From: Methylobacterium mesophilicum SR1.6/6
GTDB lineage: Bacteria; Pseudomonadota; Alphaproteobacteria; Rhizobiales; Beijerinckiaceae
Direction of reading: 5' to 3'
DNA: 64,000 nt
NCBI RefSeq assembly: GCF_000364445.2
Contig: NZ_CP043538.1
Location: 79,198-143,197, forward strand
The notes below the pieces were generated by a model. The model worked only from the letters and a program-made list of their open reading frames with translations. It made no database searches and was not told the origin of the DNA. The translations under genes were made by a program, and so were the position numbers. Positions 1 to 8,104 of the stretch are shown here, piece by piece (the stretch's first letter is position 1; the number at the start of each line of letters is the position of its first letter).

Positions 1-820
1 AGGTCGTGTAGGCGCCGAGCATCACCATCTCGCCGTGGGCCATGTTGATCACGCCCATCACCCCGAAGGTGATGGCGAGCCCGATGGCGGCGAGCAGAAG
101 CACCGAGCCGAGCGAGATGCCGTACCAGACGTTCTGCAGGGCGCCGAGAATCGCGAGCCGCGTCTCGATCGCCGCGATGCCGCGGGCGGCGGCGGCGCGC
201 ACCGCTTCGCCCGGATCCGCCGCGAGACCGCGCAGGATGCCCATCGCGTCGCCATCGCCCCGGGCCTGGATGGCGGGAATTGCGGCAATCCGGTCGGTCT
301 CCGCCGTACCGGGCTTGGCGAGCAGAACGGCGGCGCGCGCCTCCGTCAGCGCCTGGCGGATCCCGGCCTGCGTCTCGCGCGCCAGGGCCGCGTCGAGGGC
401 CGGGAGCGCCGCCGCGTCCCGGGCCTTGAACACCGCGTCGGCGGCGGCGCGGCGCTTGGCCGGGTCGGGGCTCGCGAGGTCGAGCTGCCCGCGGGCGGCC
501 TCGATCGCCCGGCGGACCCGGTTGTTGGCCCGCACGGGCTTGAGGTCGGGGCTGTCGGCGGCCGGGGCGCCGGTCTTCGCGTCCGCGACGGCGTTTCCCT
601 GCCGGATGAGCAGGGTCTTGTCCGGGCCCACCAGCAGCCGTCCGTCCGACAGGGCGGAGAGGATCGCGTCGGCGCGCGGGTCGCCAGAGGCGGCGAGGCC
701 GGAGACGCCGGCCTCGATCTCGGCGTAGCCGTCGCCGGCGAGCTGGCCGTAGGGGTCGGGCGCCTGGGCGCGCGCCGGGGCGGCCAGCAGCAGGACGAGG
801 AGGGTGAGGAGACGGAGCAT
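1..820 (-). CDS. urtB: Urea ABC transporter permease UrtB, N-terminal part (cut by left edge)
   Basis: Inner-membrane permease subunit of the high-affinity urea transporter UrtABCDE. From the ATG at 818-820 the frame stays open to the left edge (273 codons). It starts with a hydrophobic signal peptide ending ARAQA. About 200 mostly polar, Ala-rich residues follow, the periplasmic extension usual in UrtB but absent from ordinary LivH permeases. The frame then enters the first membrane segments with [10 protein letters not shown] and the family motif [16 protein letters not shown]. It lies 175 bases downstream of urtA on the same strand, the normal urtA-urtB order. The intervening gap holds a strong hairpin, so expression of urtB may be attenuated relative to urtA. 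The C-terminal permease half is outside the window. Confidence 0.93.
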   Translation of the reverse strand, partial: MLRLLTLLVLLLAAPARAQAPDPYGQLAGDGYAEIEAGVSGLAASGDPRADAILSALSDGRLLVGPDKTLLIRQGNAVADAKTGAPAADSPDLKPVRANNRVRRAIEAARGQLDLASPDPAKRRAAADAVFKARDAAALPALDAALARETQAGIRQALTEARAAVLLAKPGTAETDRIAAIPAIQARGDGDAMGILRGLAADPGEAVRAAAARGIAAIETRLAILGALQNVWYGISLGSVLLLAAIGLAITFGVMGVINMAHGEMVMLGAYTT

Positions 821-843
821 GGCACTTCTGGCGCAGCGGAACT

Positions 844-971
844 CTCCTCCCCCTTGCGGGGAGGAGCCGGAGGCGGGTGTGGTTCAGGATCGAGCGTGGC
901 GGTGCCTCCTGCACCACCCCCACCCCTACCCCTCCCCGCAAGCTTGAGCGCATCCCGGGCAGGCCCGGGAT
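844..971. repeat. GC-rich palindromic intergenic repeat between urtA and urtB
   Basis: Two perfect inverted repeats are visible. CTCCTCCCC at 844-852 pairs with GGGGAGGAG at 858-866, and ATCCCGGGC at 952-960 pairs with GCCCGGGAT at 963-971. The C-rich tract between them (CACCCCCACCCC) resembles the GC-rich intergenic repeat units seen in many Methylobacteriaceae genomes. A shorter relative of the first stem occurs at 12778-12796. It could stabilise or attenuate the urt transcript; that role is inferred. Confidence 0.6.
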
Positions 972-995
972 CGCCTGGGGAGGGGAGAAGGCGGC

Positions 996-2291
996 TTACG
1001 CGCCGCCGCAGCTCTTGGTCTTGGTGTTGTAGTTGCCGCACTTGAGCTTGACCCAGTCGGCCTCGAGGTCCTTCGAGCCCTCGAGCTGCTTCGACCACGC
1101 CTCGCCGGGAATCAGCTTGTCGGTCTTCCACACCACGTCGAACTGGCCGTTCGACTCGATCTCGCCGATGAAGACCGGCTTGGTGATGTGGTGGTTCGGC
1201 AGCATCGTGGCGGTGCCGCCGGTGAGGTTCTTCTGCTCGATGCCCGGCAGCGCGTCGATCACCTTGTCGGGGTCGGTGGTCCCGGCCTTCTCGACCGCCT
1301 TCACCCACATGTTGAAGCCGATATAGTGAGCCTCCATCGGGTCGTTGGTGACCGCCTTGGGGTTCTTCCGGAAGGCCTGCCACTTCTTGATGAAGTCCTC
1401 GTTCTCCGGCGTCTTGATCGACTCGAAGTAGTTCCAGGCGGCGAGGTGGCCGACCAGCGGCTTGGCGTCGATGCCGGCGAGCTCCTCCTCGCCCACCGAG
1501 AAGGCGACCACCGGGATGTCGGTGGCCTTGATGCCCTGGTTGCCGAGCTCCTTGTAGAACGGCACGTTGGCGTCGCCGTTGATGGTCGAGACCACGGCGG
1601 TCTTCTTGCCGGCCGAGCCGAACGCCTTGATCTTCGACACCTCCGTCTGCCAGTCCGAGAAGCCGAACGGCGTGTAGTTGATCAGGATGTCCTCGTCCTT
1701 GACGCCCTTGGACTTGAGGTAGGCTTCGAGGATCTTGTTGGTGGTGCGCGGGTAGACGTAGTCGGTCCCTTCCAGCACCCAGCGCTTGGCGCCGCCGCCG
1801 TCCTCCGACATCAGGTAATCCACCGCCGGGATCGCCTGCTGGTTCGGGGCGGCGCCGGTGTAGAACACGTTCCGCTCGCTCTCCTCGCCCTCGTACTGGA
1901 CGGGGTAGAACAGGATGTTGTCGAGTTCCTTGAAGACCGGCAGCACGGATTTGCGCGAGACGCTGGTCCAGCAGCCGAACACGGCCGCGACCTTGTCCTT
2001 GCTGATCAGCTCGCGGGCCTTCTCGGCGAAGAGCGGCCAGTTCGAGGCCGGATCGACCACCACCGGCTCCAGCTTCTTGCCGAGCACGCCACCCTTGGCG
2101 TTCTGCTCGGCGATGAGCATCAGCATCGCGTCCTTGAGGGTGGTCTCGGAGATCGCCATCGTCCCCGAGAGCGAGTGCAGGATGCCGACCTTGATCGTCT
2201 CCTGTGCCCGCGCGGCCCCCATCCCCAGGCTGCTCATCGCGAGCCCGGCGGCCAGAGCGGCGGCCGGGCCCCAGGTTCCAAATGCTTTCAC
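996..2291 (-). CDS. urtA: Urea ABC transporter substrate-binding protein UrtA
   Basis: Periplasmic urea-binding protein (Peripla_BP family, UrtA branch). The start is taken as the GTG at 2289-2291 because AAGGGG lies six bases upstream and a sigma-54 promoter lies just beyond. An in-frame ATG at 2351 would sit upstream of that promoter and is rejected. The 431-residue product has a signal peptide ending GAARAQ, then ETIKVGILHSLSGTMAISE. Family-typical stretches follow: NILFYPVQYEGEESERNVFY, TDYVYPRTTNKI, INGDANVPFY and DPMEAHYIGFNMW. The C-terminal pair of Cys residues (KCGNYNTKTKSC) is also usual for UrtA. Its presence with urtB implies a nitrogen-scavenging urea operon reading leftward. Confidence 0.96.
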   Translation of the reverse strand: MKAFGTWGPAAALAAGLAMSSLGMGAARAQETIKVGILHSLSGTMAISETTLKDAMLMLIAEQNAKGGVLGKKLEPVVVDPASNWPLFAEKARELISKDKVAAVFGCWTSVSRKSVLPVFKELDNILFYPVQYEGEESERNVFYTGAAPNQQAIPAVDYLMSEDGGGAKRWVLEGTDYVYPRTTNKILEAYLKSKGVKDEDILINYTPFGFSDWQTEVSKIKAFGSAGKKTAVVSTINGDANVPFYKELGNQGIKATDIPVVAFSVGEEELAGIDAKPLVGHLAAWNYFESIKTPENEDFIKKWQAFRKNPKAVTNDPMEAHYIGFNMWVKAVEKAGTTDPDKVIDALPGIEQKNLTGGTATMLPNHHITKPVFIGEIESNGQFDVVWKTDKLIPGEAWSKQLEGSKDLEADWVKLKCGNYNTKTKSCGGA

Positions 2292-2333
2292 GGCGGTCCC
2301 CTTGGTCGTTTTCCTCGACACGGACGGGGGATC

Positions 2334-2348
2334 GCAAATTGCGTGCCA
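2334..2348 (-). promoter_or_regulatory. Sigma-54 (RpoN) promoter of urtA
   Basis: On the minus strand the sequence reads TGGCAC-N5-TTGC. The invariant GG (-24) and GC (-12) are separated by exactly ten bases. It lies about 45 bases upstream of the GTG start and would give a leader of roughly 30 bases. It implies NtrC-type control of urea uptake by nitrogen limitation. Confidence 0.85.
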
Positions 2349-2587
2349 CATATTTAGGCAGACGGGGCGCCGGGGCCGTCCCGAACCCCGGAATCGGCCG
2401 GCTGTACCCGCCCGGAGCCTTTAGGCACAGTCCAAATACGCGTATCTGTATGTATTGATGCGCAAAAACTAATCTACTCCATACTGCGACGGAGTTCGGT
2501 GTGAGAGAGTGGCGATTATCCGCCGGAGTTTTTGGGCGCGGATGACTGGGAGTTGGCCTGTGCTCCTGCCCGGATCTGGAGGGGCCC
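2349..2587. other. Divergent intergenic region between urtA and the Crp-like gene
   Basis: This is a comparatively AT-rich stretch (around 2435-2500) separating leftward urtA from the rightward Crp-family gene. It should hold the enhancer (NtrC) sites for the sigma-54 promoter at 2334-2348. No exact NtrC dyad was identified by eye. No gene is evident. Confidence 0.4.
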
Positions 2588-3275
2588 ATGGCGCTGCCGC
2601 AGCAATCCGCCGTCCGCAATCACCTTCTGGCCGCCCTCGCGCCGGAGGAGTTCGACCGCCTTGCTCCGGCCCTGGAGCCGGTATCGCTGCCGCTCCATCA
2701 GGTCTTGATCGCCCCGCACCAGCCGATCCGGCGGGCGCATTTCGTCGAGGAGGGGCTCGTCTCCCTGGTGGCGGATACCCGCGAGGGGCGCATCGAGGTC
2801 GGCCTCACCGGACGCGAGGGCTTCGTCGGCGTTCCGCTCGCGCTCGGTGCCGAGTCCACGCCCCACACCGCCATCGTGCAGGCCGGCGGCGAGGCGCTCT
2901 GCATCGCCGCCGGCACGCTGCGGGAGGCCCTCGACGCGAGCGCCGGCCTGCGGCGGATGCTGGGCGGCTACGTGCAGAGCCTGATCGTGCAGGTGGGGCA
3001 GACCGTCTACGCCAATGCCGACCTGACGGTCGAGGCGCGTCTCGCCCGGTGGATCCTCATGACCCACGACCGGCTGGATCAGGATGAGCTGCCCCTGACG
3101 CACGAGGTGCTCTCGAAGATGCTCGGCGTCCGTCGGCCCACTGTGACGACGGCGACCCACATCCTCGAGGGGGCCGGCATGATCCGCGCGCAGCGGGGGC
3201 GGCATCACGGTCATCGACCGCGCGAAGCTGGAGGACCTGGCGGGCGCCATCTACGGCGCCGCCGAGGCCGGCTGA
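2588..3275 (+). pseudogene. Crp/Fnr-family transcriptional regulator, frameshifted near its 3' end
   Basis: The product begins MALPQQSAVRNHLLAALAPE and has a cyclic-nucleotide-binding-like beta-barrel (residues ~10-120). A long helix follows, then a Crp-type winged helix with LPLTHEVLSKMLGVRRPTVT. After GMIRAQRG the reading frame loses similarity, but one frame over the sequence continues as GITVIDRAKLEDLAGAIYG and stops at 3273-3275. That is the wing and C-terminus expected of this family. The switch coincides with a run of five G at 3195-3199, so one extra G would explain it. Left uncorrected, the frame runs to 3391 with Arg/Pro-rich nonsense. It is either a real inactivating frameshift or a homopolymer sequencing error. 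Up to the wing, the DNA-recognition helix is intact. Confidence 0.8.
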
Positions 3276-3323
3276 CGCGGGGTCGGGCCGCGGGCGCGCC
3301 CGACGGGGCACCGAGTGGAGGCC

Positions 3324-4043
3324 TCACCGGACCTCGTCGTCCCAGGCGACCTCCGGGTCCTCAGACAGACGACGCCCGATGCGGTCGGTGAGCGGCAGGC
3401 GGATCGTGCAGCGCAGCCCGTCCGGTGCGTAGGCCAGGCGGACCTGCGCGCCGAGATCGTAGGCGAGCATGTCCTCCAGCACGTCCGTCCCGAAGCCGCG
3501 CCGGGCCGGCTCCCGGATGCCGCTGCCGCCGGTCTCGGCCCAGCCGAGGGTCAGGATCGGCGGCCCCGTCTCCGCGTCGCCCACCGCCCAGGTGGCGCTG
3601 ACCCGGCCCTGCGGGAGCGCCAGGGAGCCGTGCTCCACCGCGTTGCTCGTCAGCTCGTGCAGCGCCAGCGCCATGACCAGCGCGGCCCGGGGCCGGAGCC
3701 GCACCCGCGGCCCGGCGATCGTGGCCTGCTCCCCCTCGCGCACGAGGTGGAACATCAGCTCGTCGGAGATCAGGGTGTGCAGGTTCGCGTCGCCGAACGC
3801 GTCCGTGGCGGCCTGGACCCGCATGACGGCTCCGAACCGGCCGTCGAGATGCGCCACGTAGCTCTCGACGTCGGTGACGCTCTCGGCGGAGCGGTGCATG
3901 ATGGTGCGCATCATCGCCATCGTGTTGCGCATCCCGTGTCGCAGGCTGTCGGGCATGCCCGCCTCGTCGAGCAGGCGGCGCAGGCGCGCGTTGTCGGCCT
4001 CAAGGGCCAGGAGGCGTTCCGCGGAAGCGCGAGGGTCAGTCAT
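3324..4043 (-). CDS. HWE-family sensor histidine kinase, no sensor domain
   Basis: This 239-residue protein consists of a short coiled-coil start (ALEADNARLRRLLDE) and an HWE kinase core. The phospho-acceptor His is probably H36 in SLRHGMRNTM. The N-box is HELTSNAVEHG (about 129-139), the W-x-E signature appears as GWAETGG, and the glycine box is RRGFGTDVLEDML. There is no PAS, GAF or membrane segment. It must either receive its signal through a partner protein or act as a phosphotransfer/HPt-like module. It lies between two Crp/Fnr-type regulator genes, which is a common Methylobacterium arrangement. Confidence 0.88.
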   Translation of the reverse strand: MTDPRASAERLLALEADNARLRRLLDEAGMPDSLRHGMRNTMAMMRTIMHRSAESVTDVESYVAHLDGRFGAVMRVQAATDAFGDANLHTLISDELMFHLVREGEQATIAGPRVRLRPRAALVMALALHELTSNAVEHGSLALPQGRVSATWAVGDAETGPPILTLGWAETGGSGIREPARRGFGTDVLEDMLAYDLGAQVRLAYAPDGLRCTIRLPLTDRIGRRLSEDPEVAWDDEVR

Positions 4044-4101
4044 GCCGGGCCTCTTCCGGATGTCGTCTCACGGGCCTCAATCCTGTCGGGATGGGCGCGG
4101 T

Positions 4102-4842
4102 TCAGGCGCGCTGCGCGAGGGTCGCGCCGGAGCCCGCCGTCAGGTGGAGATAGGCGGCATCGAAATGCGCGAGCCGGGCGAGCGCGACAGGATCGTGGAT
4201 GGTCAGGCGGCGGCTGCGCAGGGTGATCAGCCCCAGGCCGCGCAGCTCCTGCAGGGTCCGGTTGATGTGGACGCTGGTCTGGCCCATCGCGTCGCCGAGG
4301 TCGTTCTGCGTGATCGGCATCGGGCAGGTGTTCCCGTCGGTGAGGCCGATCGCCGCCAGCCGGGCGTGCAGCTCGCAGAACAGGTGGGCCAGTCGCTCGA
4401 TGCCGGTGCGGCTGCCGAGGCTGACCGTCCACTCGCGCTGCATCGCCGCGGTGGCCAGCGCCTCGCGGTGCAGGGCGAGGTCGAGGTCCGGGCTGCGGGC
4501 CGTCATCGCCTGCATCCTGGCGCCGGTGATCTGGCCGAGCAGGACGGGCGTGATCGCGCCGATCGTGTGGTCCATCGCGTCGAGGAGGAAGACGTGCGGG
4601 TCGCAGAGGTCCCCCGGCAGCAGGAGCGCGACGATCTGGCGGCGCCCGTTGGCGAATTGCCGGTAGCGGCAGGCCCAGCCGTCGAGGATGACGTTGACCG
4701 CGCGCGGATCGTCGCCCTCATGGATGATGTCGGTGCGCGCCGCGACCAGGCGGCCCGGGCTGACGGCATCGGCCAAGCACATCCGGTCCGCGTCCGAGAG
4801 ACGAACGTAGCATTCTAGCTTGTGGACAAGCGGGTTTGGCAC
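4102..4842 (-). CDS. Crp/Fnr-family transcriptional regulator
   Basis: The 246-residue regulator has an N-terminal effector barrel (residues ~10-130, including IIHEGDDPRAVNVILDGWAC and LLLPGDLCDPHVFLL). A dimerisation helix follows, then a winged helix with PITQNDLGDAMGQTSVHINR and a wing around LRSRRLTIHDP. The N-terminal Cys cluster of classical Fnr is absent, so it is not an obvious Fe-S oxygen sensor. Proteins of this subtype often neighbour HWE kinases in Rhizobiales. The kinase gene starts 58 bases downstream on the same strand, so the two may be cotranscribed. Confidence 0.9.
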   Translation of the reverse strand: MPNPLVHKLECYVRLSDADRMCLADAVSPGRLVAARTDIIHEGDDPRAVNVILDGWACRYRQFANGRRQIVALLLPGDLCDPHVFLLDAMDHTIGAITPVLLGQITGARMQAMTARSPDLDLALHREALATAAMQREWTVSLGSRTGIERLAHLFCELHARLAAIGLTDGNTCPMPITQNDLGDAMGQTSVHINRTLQELRGLGLITLRSRRLTIHDPVALARLAHFDAAYLHLTAGSGATLAQRA

Positions 4843-5478
4843 GACTGTTTCTCCACGACGGCGTGGGGTCAGGCCAGCCTACATTTAGTCGTGCCTATGA
4901 ATACTTATGCAGATTAGTTTATCATGCTGCGAAGCTTATTTTTCCTATCATTGGTTAGACGGGATGCCGATGTCGGTCCCTGTCGCGCCGGTCCCCGGGC
5001 TTGCCGGGGAGGCGTTCCTGCTCCTCCGGCGCCGGGCGTGGCGGAGAGCGTCGTGGCCGGGGTCGGGCGCGGCTCGTGCCACAGGGGCATGCACACCGGT
5101 CCGCTCCGGTCGATGAGCGGCCTCTGCCTCCCCTGACGGGGCGACCGCGACGTCGCGTCCGCGATGCGCCCTCCAGGGGCCTCGCGTCACGGCTGCGCGT
5201 CGGCCCCGACGGGCCGGGGGCCTGATCCTGCCGGCGGAGCAGGACGTTCGTCTCGTCCTGCGCCAAGCCCACACTCTGCGGGACCGGAGATCGGGTGCGG
5301 CCTGCCTCCCGGGTCAAGGCTCGCCTGCGCCGCCCCGGACCGACGATGCGGGCATGTCACACGGCTGCCCGAGCGGGGGCGTGCGGTTTCCAGAGCGTAC
5401 AGCCTGTGGCCCTGCGGGTGCGGGACGACGTCGAAATCCGACCTCGCGGCCGCGCCGAGCGCCCCGCAGGCCGCTCCG
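4843..5478. other. 636-base region without a convincing gene
   Basis: The 120 bases beside the Crp-like start are AT-rich and should hold its promoter. The remainder is very GC-rich. Its open frames translate to Arg/Pro/Ala-rich sequence without domain motifs or a good ribosome-binding site, so none is called. Confidence 0.5.
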
Positions 5479-5700
5479 TCAGGCTTCCCGATCGGCGCGG
5501 CGCAGCGACCACAGCAGGGTTCCGCGCGCGTCCACCAGCCAGAGGGCGTTCACCGCGTAGTCTTCGATCGTCAGCGAGCGGATGTTGGCCAGACGCACGG
5601 CCTCCTTCGCGTCGGCGGCGGCGAGCCGCTCGTCGACCAGCGGCGTGCCGATTTCCCCATCGGCGCCACGAACCGCCCCGCGCAGGCGATACTCCGGCAT
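5479..5700 (-). CDS. Hypothetical small protein (73 aa)
   Basis: The start is the ATG at 5698-5700, preceded by GGGAGAGGATGG. The protein begins MPEYRLRGAVRGADGEIGTP and contains IRSLTIEDYAVNALWLVDA, ending LLWSLRRADREA. It has no signal peptide or membrane segment. Composition is balanced (acidic, basic and hydrophobic residues alternating as in a small beta-fold), unlike the Arg/Pro-rich noise in other frames. The function is not recognised. Confidence 0.6.
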   Translation of the reverse strand: MPEYRLRGAVRGADGEIGTPLVDERLAAADAKEAVRLANIRSLTIEDYAVNALWLVDARGTLLWSLRRADREA

Positions 5701-5800
5701 CCATCCTCTCCCTTCCCGATCGGCCCGCGCCCGCCGCCGGCATCGGCGGCGGCCCGACCGGGTGCGAAGATAGGCAGCGCGGCGGCTTGTCGAGGGGGCA

Positions 5801-7030
5801 CTACGGCGCAGCGCCTGCGGCCAGCACCGGCTGGGGATCGCCGAGGAACAGCGACCGCAGGACCGCGGCGGAATCCGGGGCCGGCAGGTCGAGGGCCCGC
5901 GCCGCGCCGGCGATCCCGGCGGCGCAAGCCGTCGACCGGGCTTGGAGTGGCTCCGCGGCGGCGGAAAGGCTCGGCGGCACCGGCCGCGTCCGGGCGAGGA
6001 GCCGCGCGAGTCCGGGAGCGGAGGGCTGCTGGGCCCGGAGACGGGCATCGAGCGCAACGAGGTCGCCGGCCGCGAGGATCCTGCAGGCGGCAGCGTCGCG
6101 CGGCGCGCTGGCCCGCATCATGGCCAGGAGTTGGCGCCCCACCGCCCGGACGACGGCGTCGTCGCCGGCCCGGAAGCGCCGCCGCAGGTAGGCGCCGGCC
6201 ATCCGCTTCACCCCCGCGGCCGCCTCCGCTTCCGGCCGGCCCGCGGCGTAGCCGTCGCGGTACCAGCGGGCGATGGGATCGAGGTCCGCCGACCCCGCCT
6301 GCCGCAGGATCGGCAGGGCGCGCAGGATCGCCGCGCGGGCCCCATCCGCGCTCGGATCGGCGTCGAGGGTGGAATCCGGGAAGCGTTCCGGCCCGACGAT
6401 CTCGGTGACGATGCCGGCCGCGCGCAGGACCGCGCCGTCGGGGATCCAGATCCCGGCCGGCGGGACTGACAGGGCGCGCGCCACGAAGGCGCGGGGCAGG
6501 CCGGCGGACCGGTAGGCCGCCCGTTCAGGCGCCGGATCCACCCGGCGTATCCGGCCGTGTGCTCCCACCGTGTAGGGGGCGTGGAAGCCGAGCCGGCCCC
6601 CGGCCGCGAGGAAGCGGGCCCGCCCGCGGACGAAGATCAGCGTGCAGGCCGACACGCAGACATCGGGCACGTAGGTGGACAGGCCCCGCGCGGCCACGAG
6701 GGCTCCGATCGCCGCGCCCTCCGCCACGAGGCCGCCGTCGCTGGTGAGGTGGATGCGCTCCACCTCCGGATGGGCCGCCAGGAGCGCGGCCGCCCGGGCG
6801 GCGACACCCTCGGTGAGGTCGCCCGCGAGGCGCAGGTCCCGGCCATCCGGCCCCAGCGTGACCCGGGCCGGGCGCTCCGGCCCGTCGACGGAGGTTCCGG
6901 CCCGGCCCTTCGTCGGCGGCCCGGCGGCGGCCGGGCCGGCGGCAGCCCCGAGCACTAGGGCGAGGACGCAGGCAGCAATCCCCGTCCGGCGCCCCCACCC
7001 GTGGGTGAAGACCGGCATGGCAATGTCCAT
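5801..7030 (-). CDS. Exported ClpP/crotonase-fold protein (COG3904-like)
   Basis: This 409-residue protein has a hydrophobic N-terminus (residues ~14-36, IAACVLALVLGAAAGPAAA). A ClpP-like fold follows at residues ~60-200. The signature HLTSDGGLVAEGAAIGALVA is followed by VCVSACTLIFVRG, with S127 in the position of the catalytic Ser, and by LGFHAP with H150 as the likely His. Proteins of this type are annotated as periplasmic ClpP-like proteases of unknown substrate. The C-terminal ~200 residues are helical and Ala/Arg-rich and were not recognised. An alternative ATG four codons downstream (MPVFTHGW) is equally possible. The next gene upstream ends 27 bases before it on the same strand. Confidence 0.75.
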   Translation of the reverse strand: MDIAMPVFTHGWGRRTGIAACVLALVLGAAAGPAAAGPPTKGRAGTSVDGPERPARVTLGPDGRDLRLAGDLTEGVAARAAALLAAHPEVERIHLTSDGGLVAEGAAIGALVAARGLSTYVPDVCVSACTLIFVRGRARFLAAGGRLGFHAPYTVGAHGRIRRVDPAPERAAYRSAGLPRAFVARALSVPPAGIWIPDGAVLRAAGIVTEIVGPERFPDSTLDADPSADGARAAILRALPILRQAGSADLDPIARWYRDGYAAGRPEAEAAAGVKRMAGAYLRRRFRAGDDAVVRAVGRQLLAMMRASAPRDAAACRILAAGDLVALDARLRAQQPSAPGLARLLARTRPVPPSLSAAAEPLQARSTACAAGIAGAARALDLPAPDSAAVLRSLFLGDPQPVLAAGAAP

Positions 7031-7057
7031 CGTGGAGGATCGGAGCGGCCGGGGCGC

Positions 7058-7339
7058 CTACTGGAGGTAGGCGACGAACATCTCGGACACGGCCCGGGAG
7101 GCGTAGGCCGCGGGGCTCTCGCCCCGACGGACCGGGAAGGCCTCGGCCACCCGCCGGCCGGCGAGGATCTGCGCCACCTCGTCGGGCATCAGGCCGTCAT
7201 CGACGGCGTTCGCCAGGGCGGCCTGCTCGTGGGCCGACAGCGAGGGGTGTCTCAGGCGGAACGGGATGCGGGGTCCGTGGACCGCCGCGGTGGCGATCCG
7301 GTCTCGGTGTGGCGTGTGGGTGGTCTCATAGGTCAGCAT
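7058..7339 (-). CDS. Hypothetical protein (93 aa)
   Basis: It begins MLTYETTHTPHRDRIATA with AAGG eight bases before the ATG. A helical segment resembles a small regulatory or adaptor fold (SLSAHEQAALANAVDDGLM). The C-terminus ends SRAVSEMFVAYLQ. There is no signal peptide or membrane span. It lies directly upstream of the ClpP-fold gene on the same strand and may be co-expressed. The function is not recognised. Confidence 0.6.
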   Translation of the reverse strand: MLTYETTHTPHRDRIATAAVHGPRIPFRLRHPSLSAHEQAALANAVDDGLMPDEVAQILAGRRVAEAFPVRRGESPAAYASRAVSEMFVAYLQ

Positions 7340-7712
7340 CGCTGGTCGCCTTCCATGTCTGGTGTCGTGCGCTTTCCTCGTCTCGGACGCGGCAACACGG
7401 CAGACAGTGCGAAGTCGTCGGAGCGATCTGATCTAGGGTGGCGGTCACCGTACCCTCCATCGTCTAAGGATCGACTGGTTCGTCGACGGCCTCAATCTAA
7501 GGAGCCGGCCCGAGAATGTGCTGCCAAAGTGGTGACGACTTGAGGTGCAGGTTGTTCGTGAAAGGCGCATCTTGGAGCACAAGGTGGAGTCCGGGGCCGC
7601 CGGCGCCGCGGCCCTCTGCTTGCCCCCGCAGGTCACGAAGGCCGCCGCACGGGCTTGCAAAACGGTGCCGCATCCTTGAAAATCGTTCTATTGCAGGCAC
7701 TTAGCGGAAATC
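7340..7712. other. Intergenic region upstream of the encapsulin locus
   Basis: This 373-base gap divides a leftward hypothetical gene from the rightward sulfur/encapsulin locus and should contain both promoters. No conserved promoter box stood out. Short frames inside it are not convincing. Confidence 0.4.
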
Positions 7713-8093
7713 ATGCTCCGGATGGGACGGCACGCGACCGAAACCTTCTCCCTTCTCCGGGGGCGCCCGGAAGAGCCTTCCCGCGGCCGGGTTCGGGGGC
7801 CGACCCGGTCCGCACCGCCGCCGAATCGGACGGCCGGAACCGGCCGGCCCGGCGAGGCCGACGCCGGCCCGTCAGCGTCGATGCGGCAGGGCGACGAGGT
7901 CGTGTTCGAGCGGCTCGACCTCGCCGAGATCCTGGGGATCTGGCGCCACGCCCGCGGCCGGGTGGTGGGTGTCCACCGTCGGGATGGCGGCCAGGAGGGC
8001 GGCCAGGAGGGCGGCGCCACGGTGGATGTGCAGTTCCAGGGCCACGACACCCTGGAGCGCTACCTGCCCGACCTGTTCCGGCGTGTGCATTGA
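7713..8093 (+). CDS. Small SH3-like protein at the head of the encapsulin locus
   Basis: The open frame gives 126 residues. The first ~56 are Arg/Pro-rich and may not be translated, because an in-frame ATG at 7881 would give a compact 70-residue product starting MRQGDEVVFERLDLAEIL. That part reads as a small beta-barrel: ARGRVVGVHRRDG, a Gly/Gln/Glu repeat loop, ATVDVQFQGH, then a short helix DTLERYLPDLFRRVH. The stop at 8091-8093 lies 11 bases before the serine acetyltransferase start, so the two are almost certainly cotranscribed. The function is unknown; position suggests an accessory of serine/cysteine synthesis or of the shell. Confidence 0.55.
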   Translation: MLRMGRHATETFSLLRGRPEEPSRGRVRGPTRSAPPPNRTAGTGRPGEADAGPSASMRQGDEVVFERLDLAEILGIWRHARGRVVGVHRRDGGQEGGQEGGATVDVQFQGHDTLERYLPDLFRRVH

Positions 8094-8104
8094 GGAGCCG
8101 CCCG

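Noticed and set aside
346..2619. A 757-codon open frame on the minus strand across urtA
   Set aside because: It is antiphase to the real urtA frame, is Arg/Gly-rich and has no family motifs; it is a GC-rich shadow frame.
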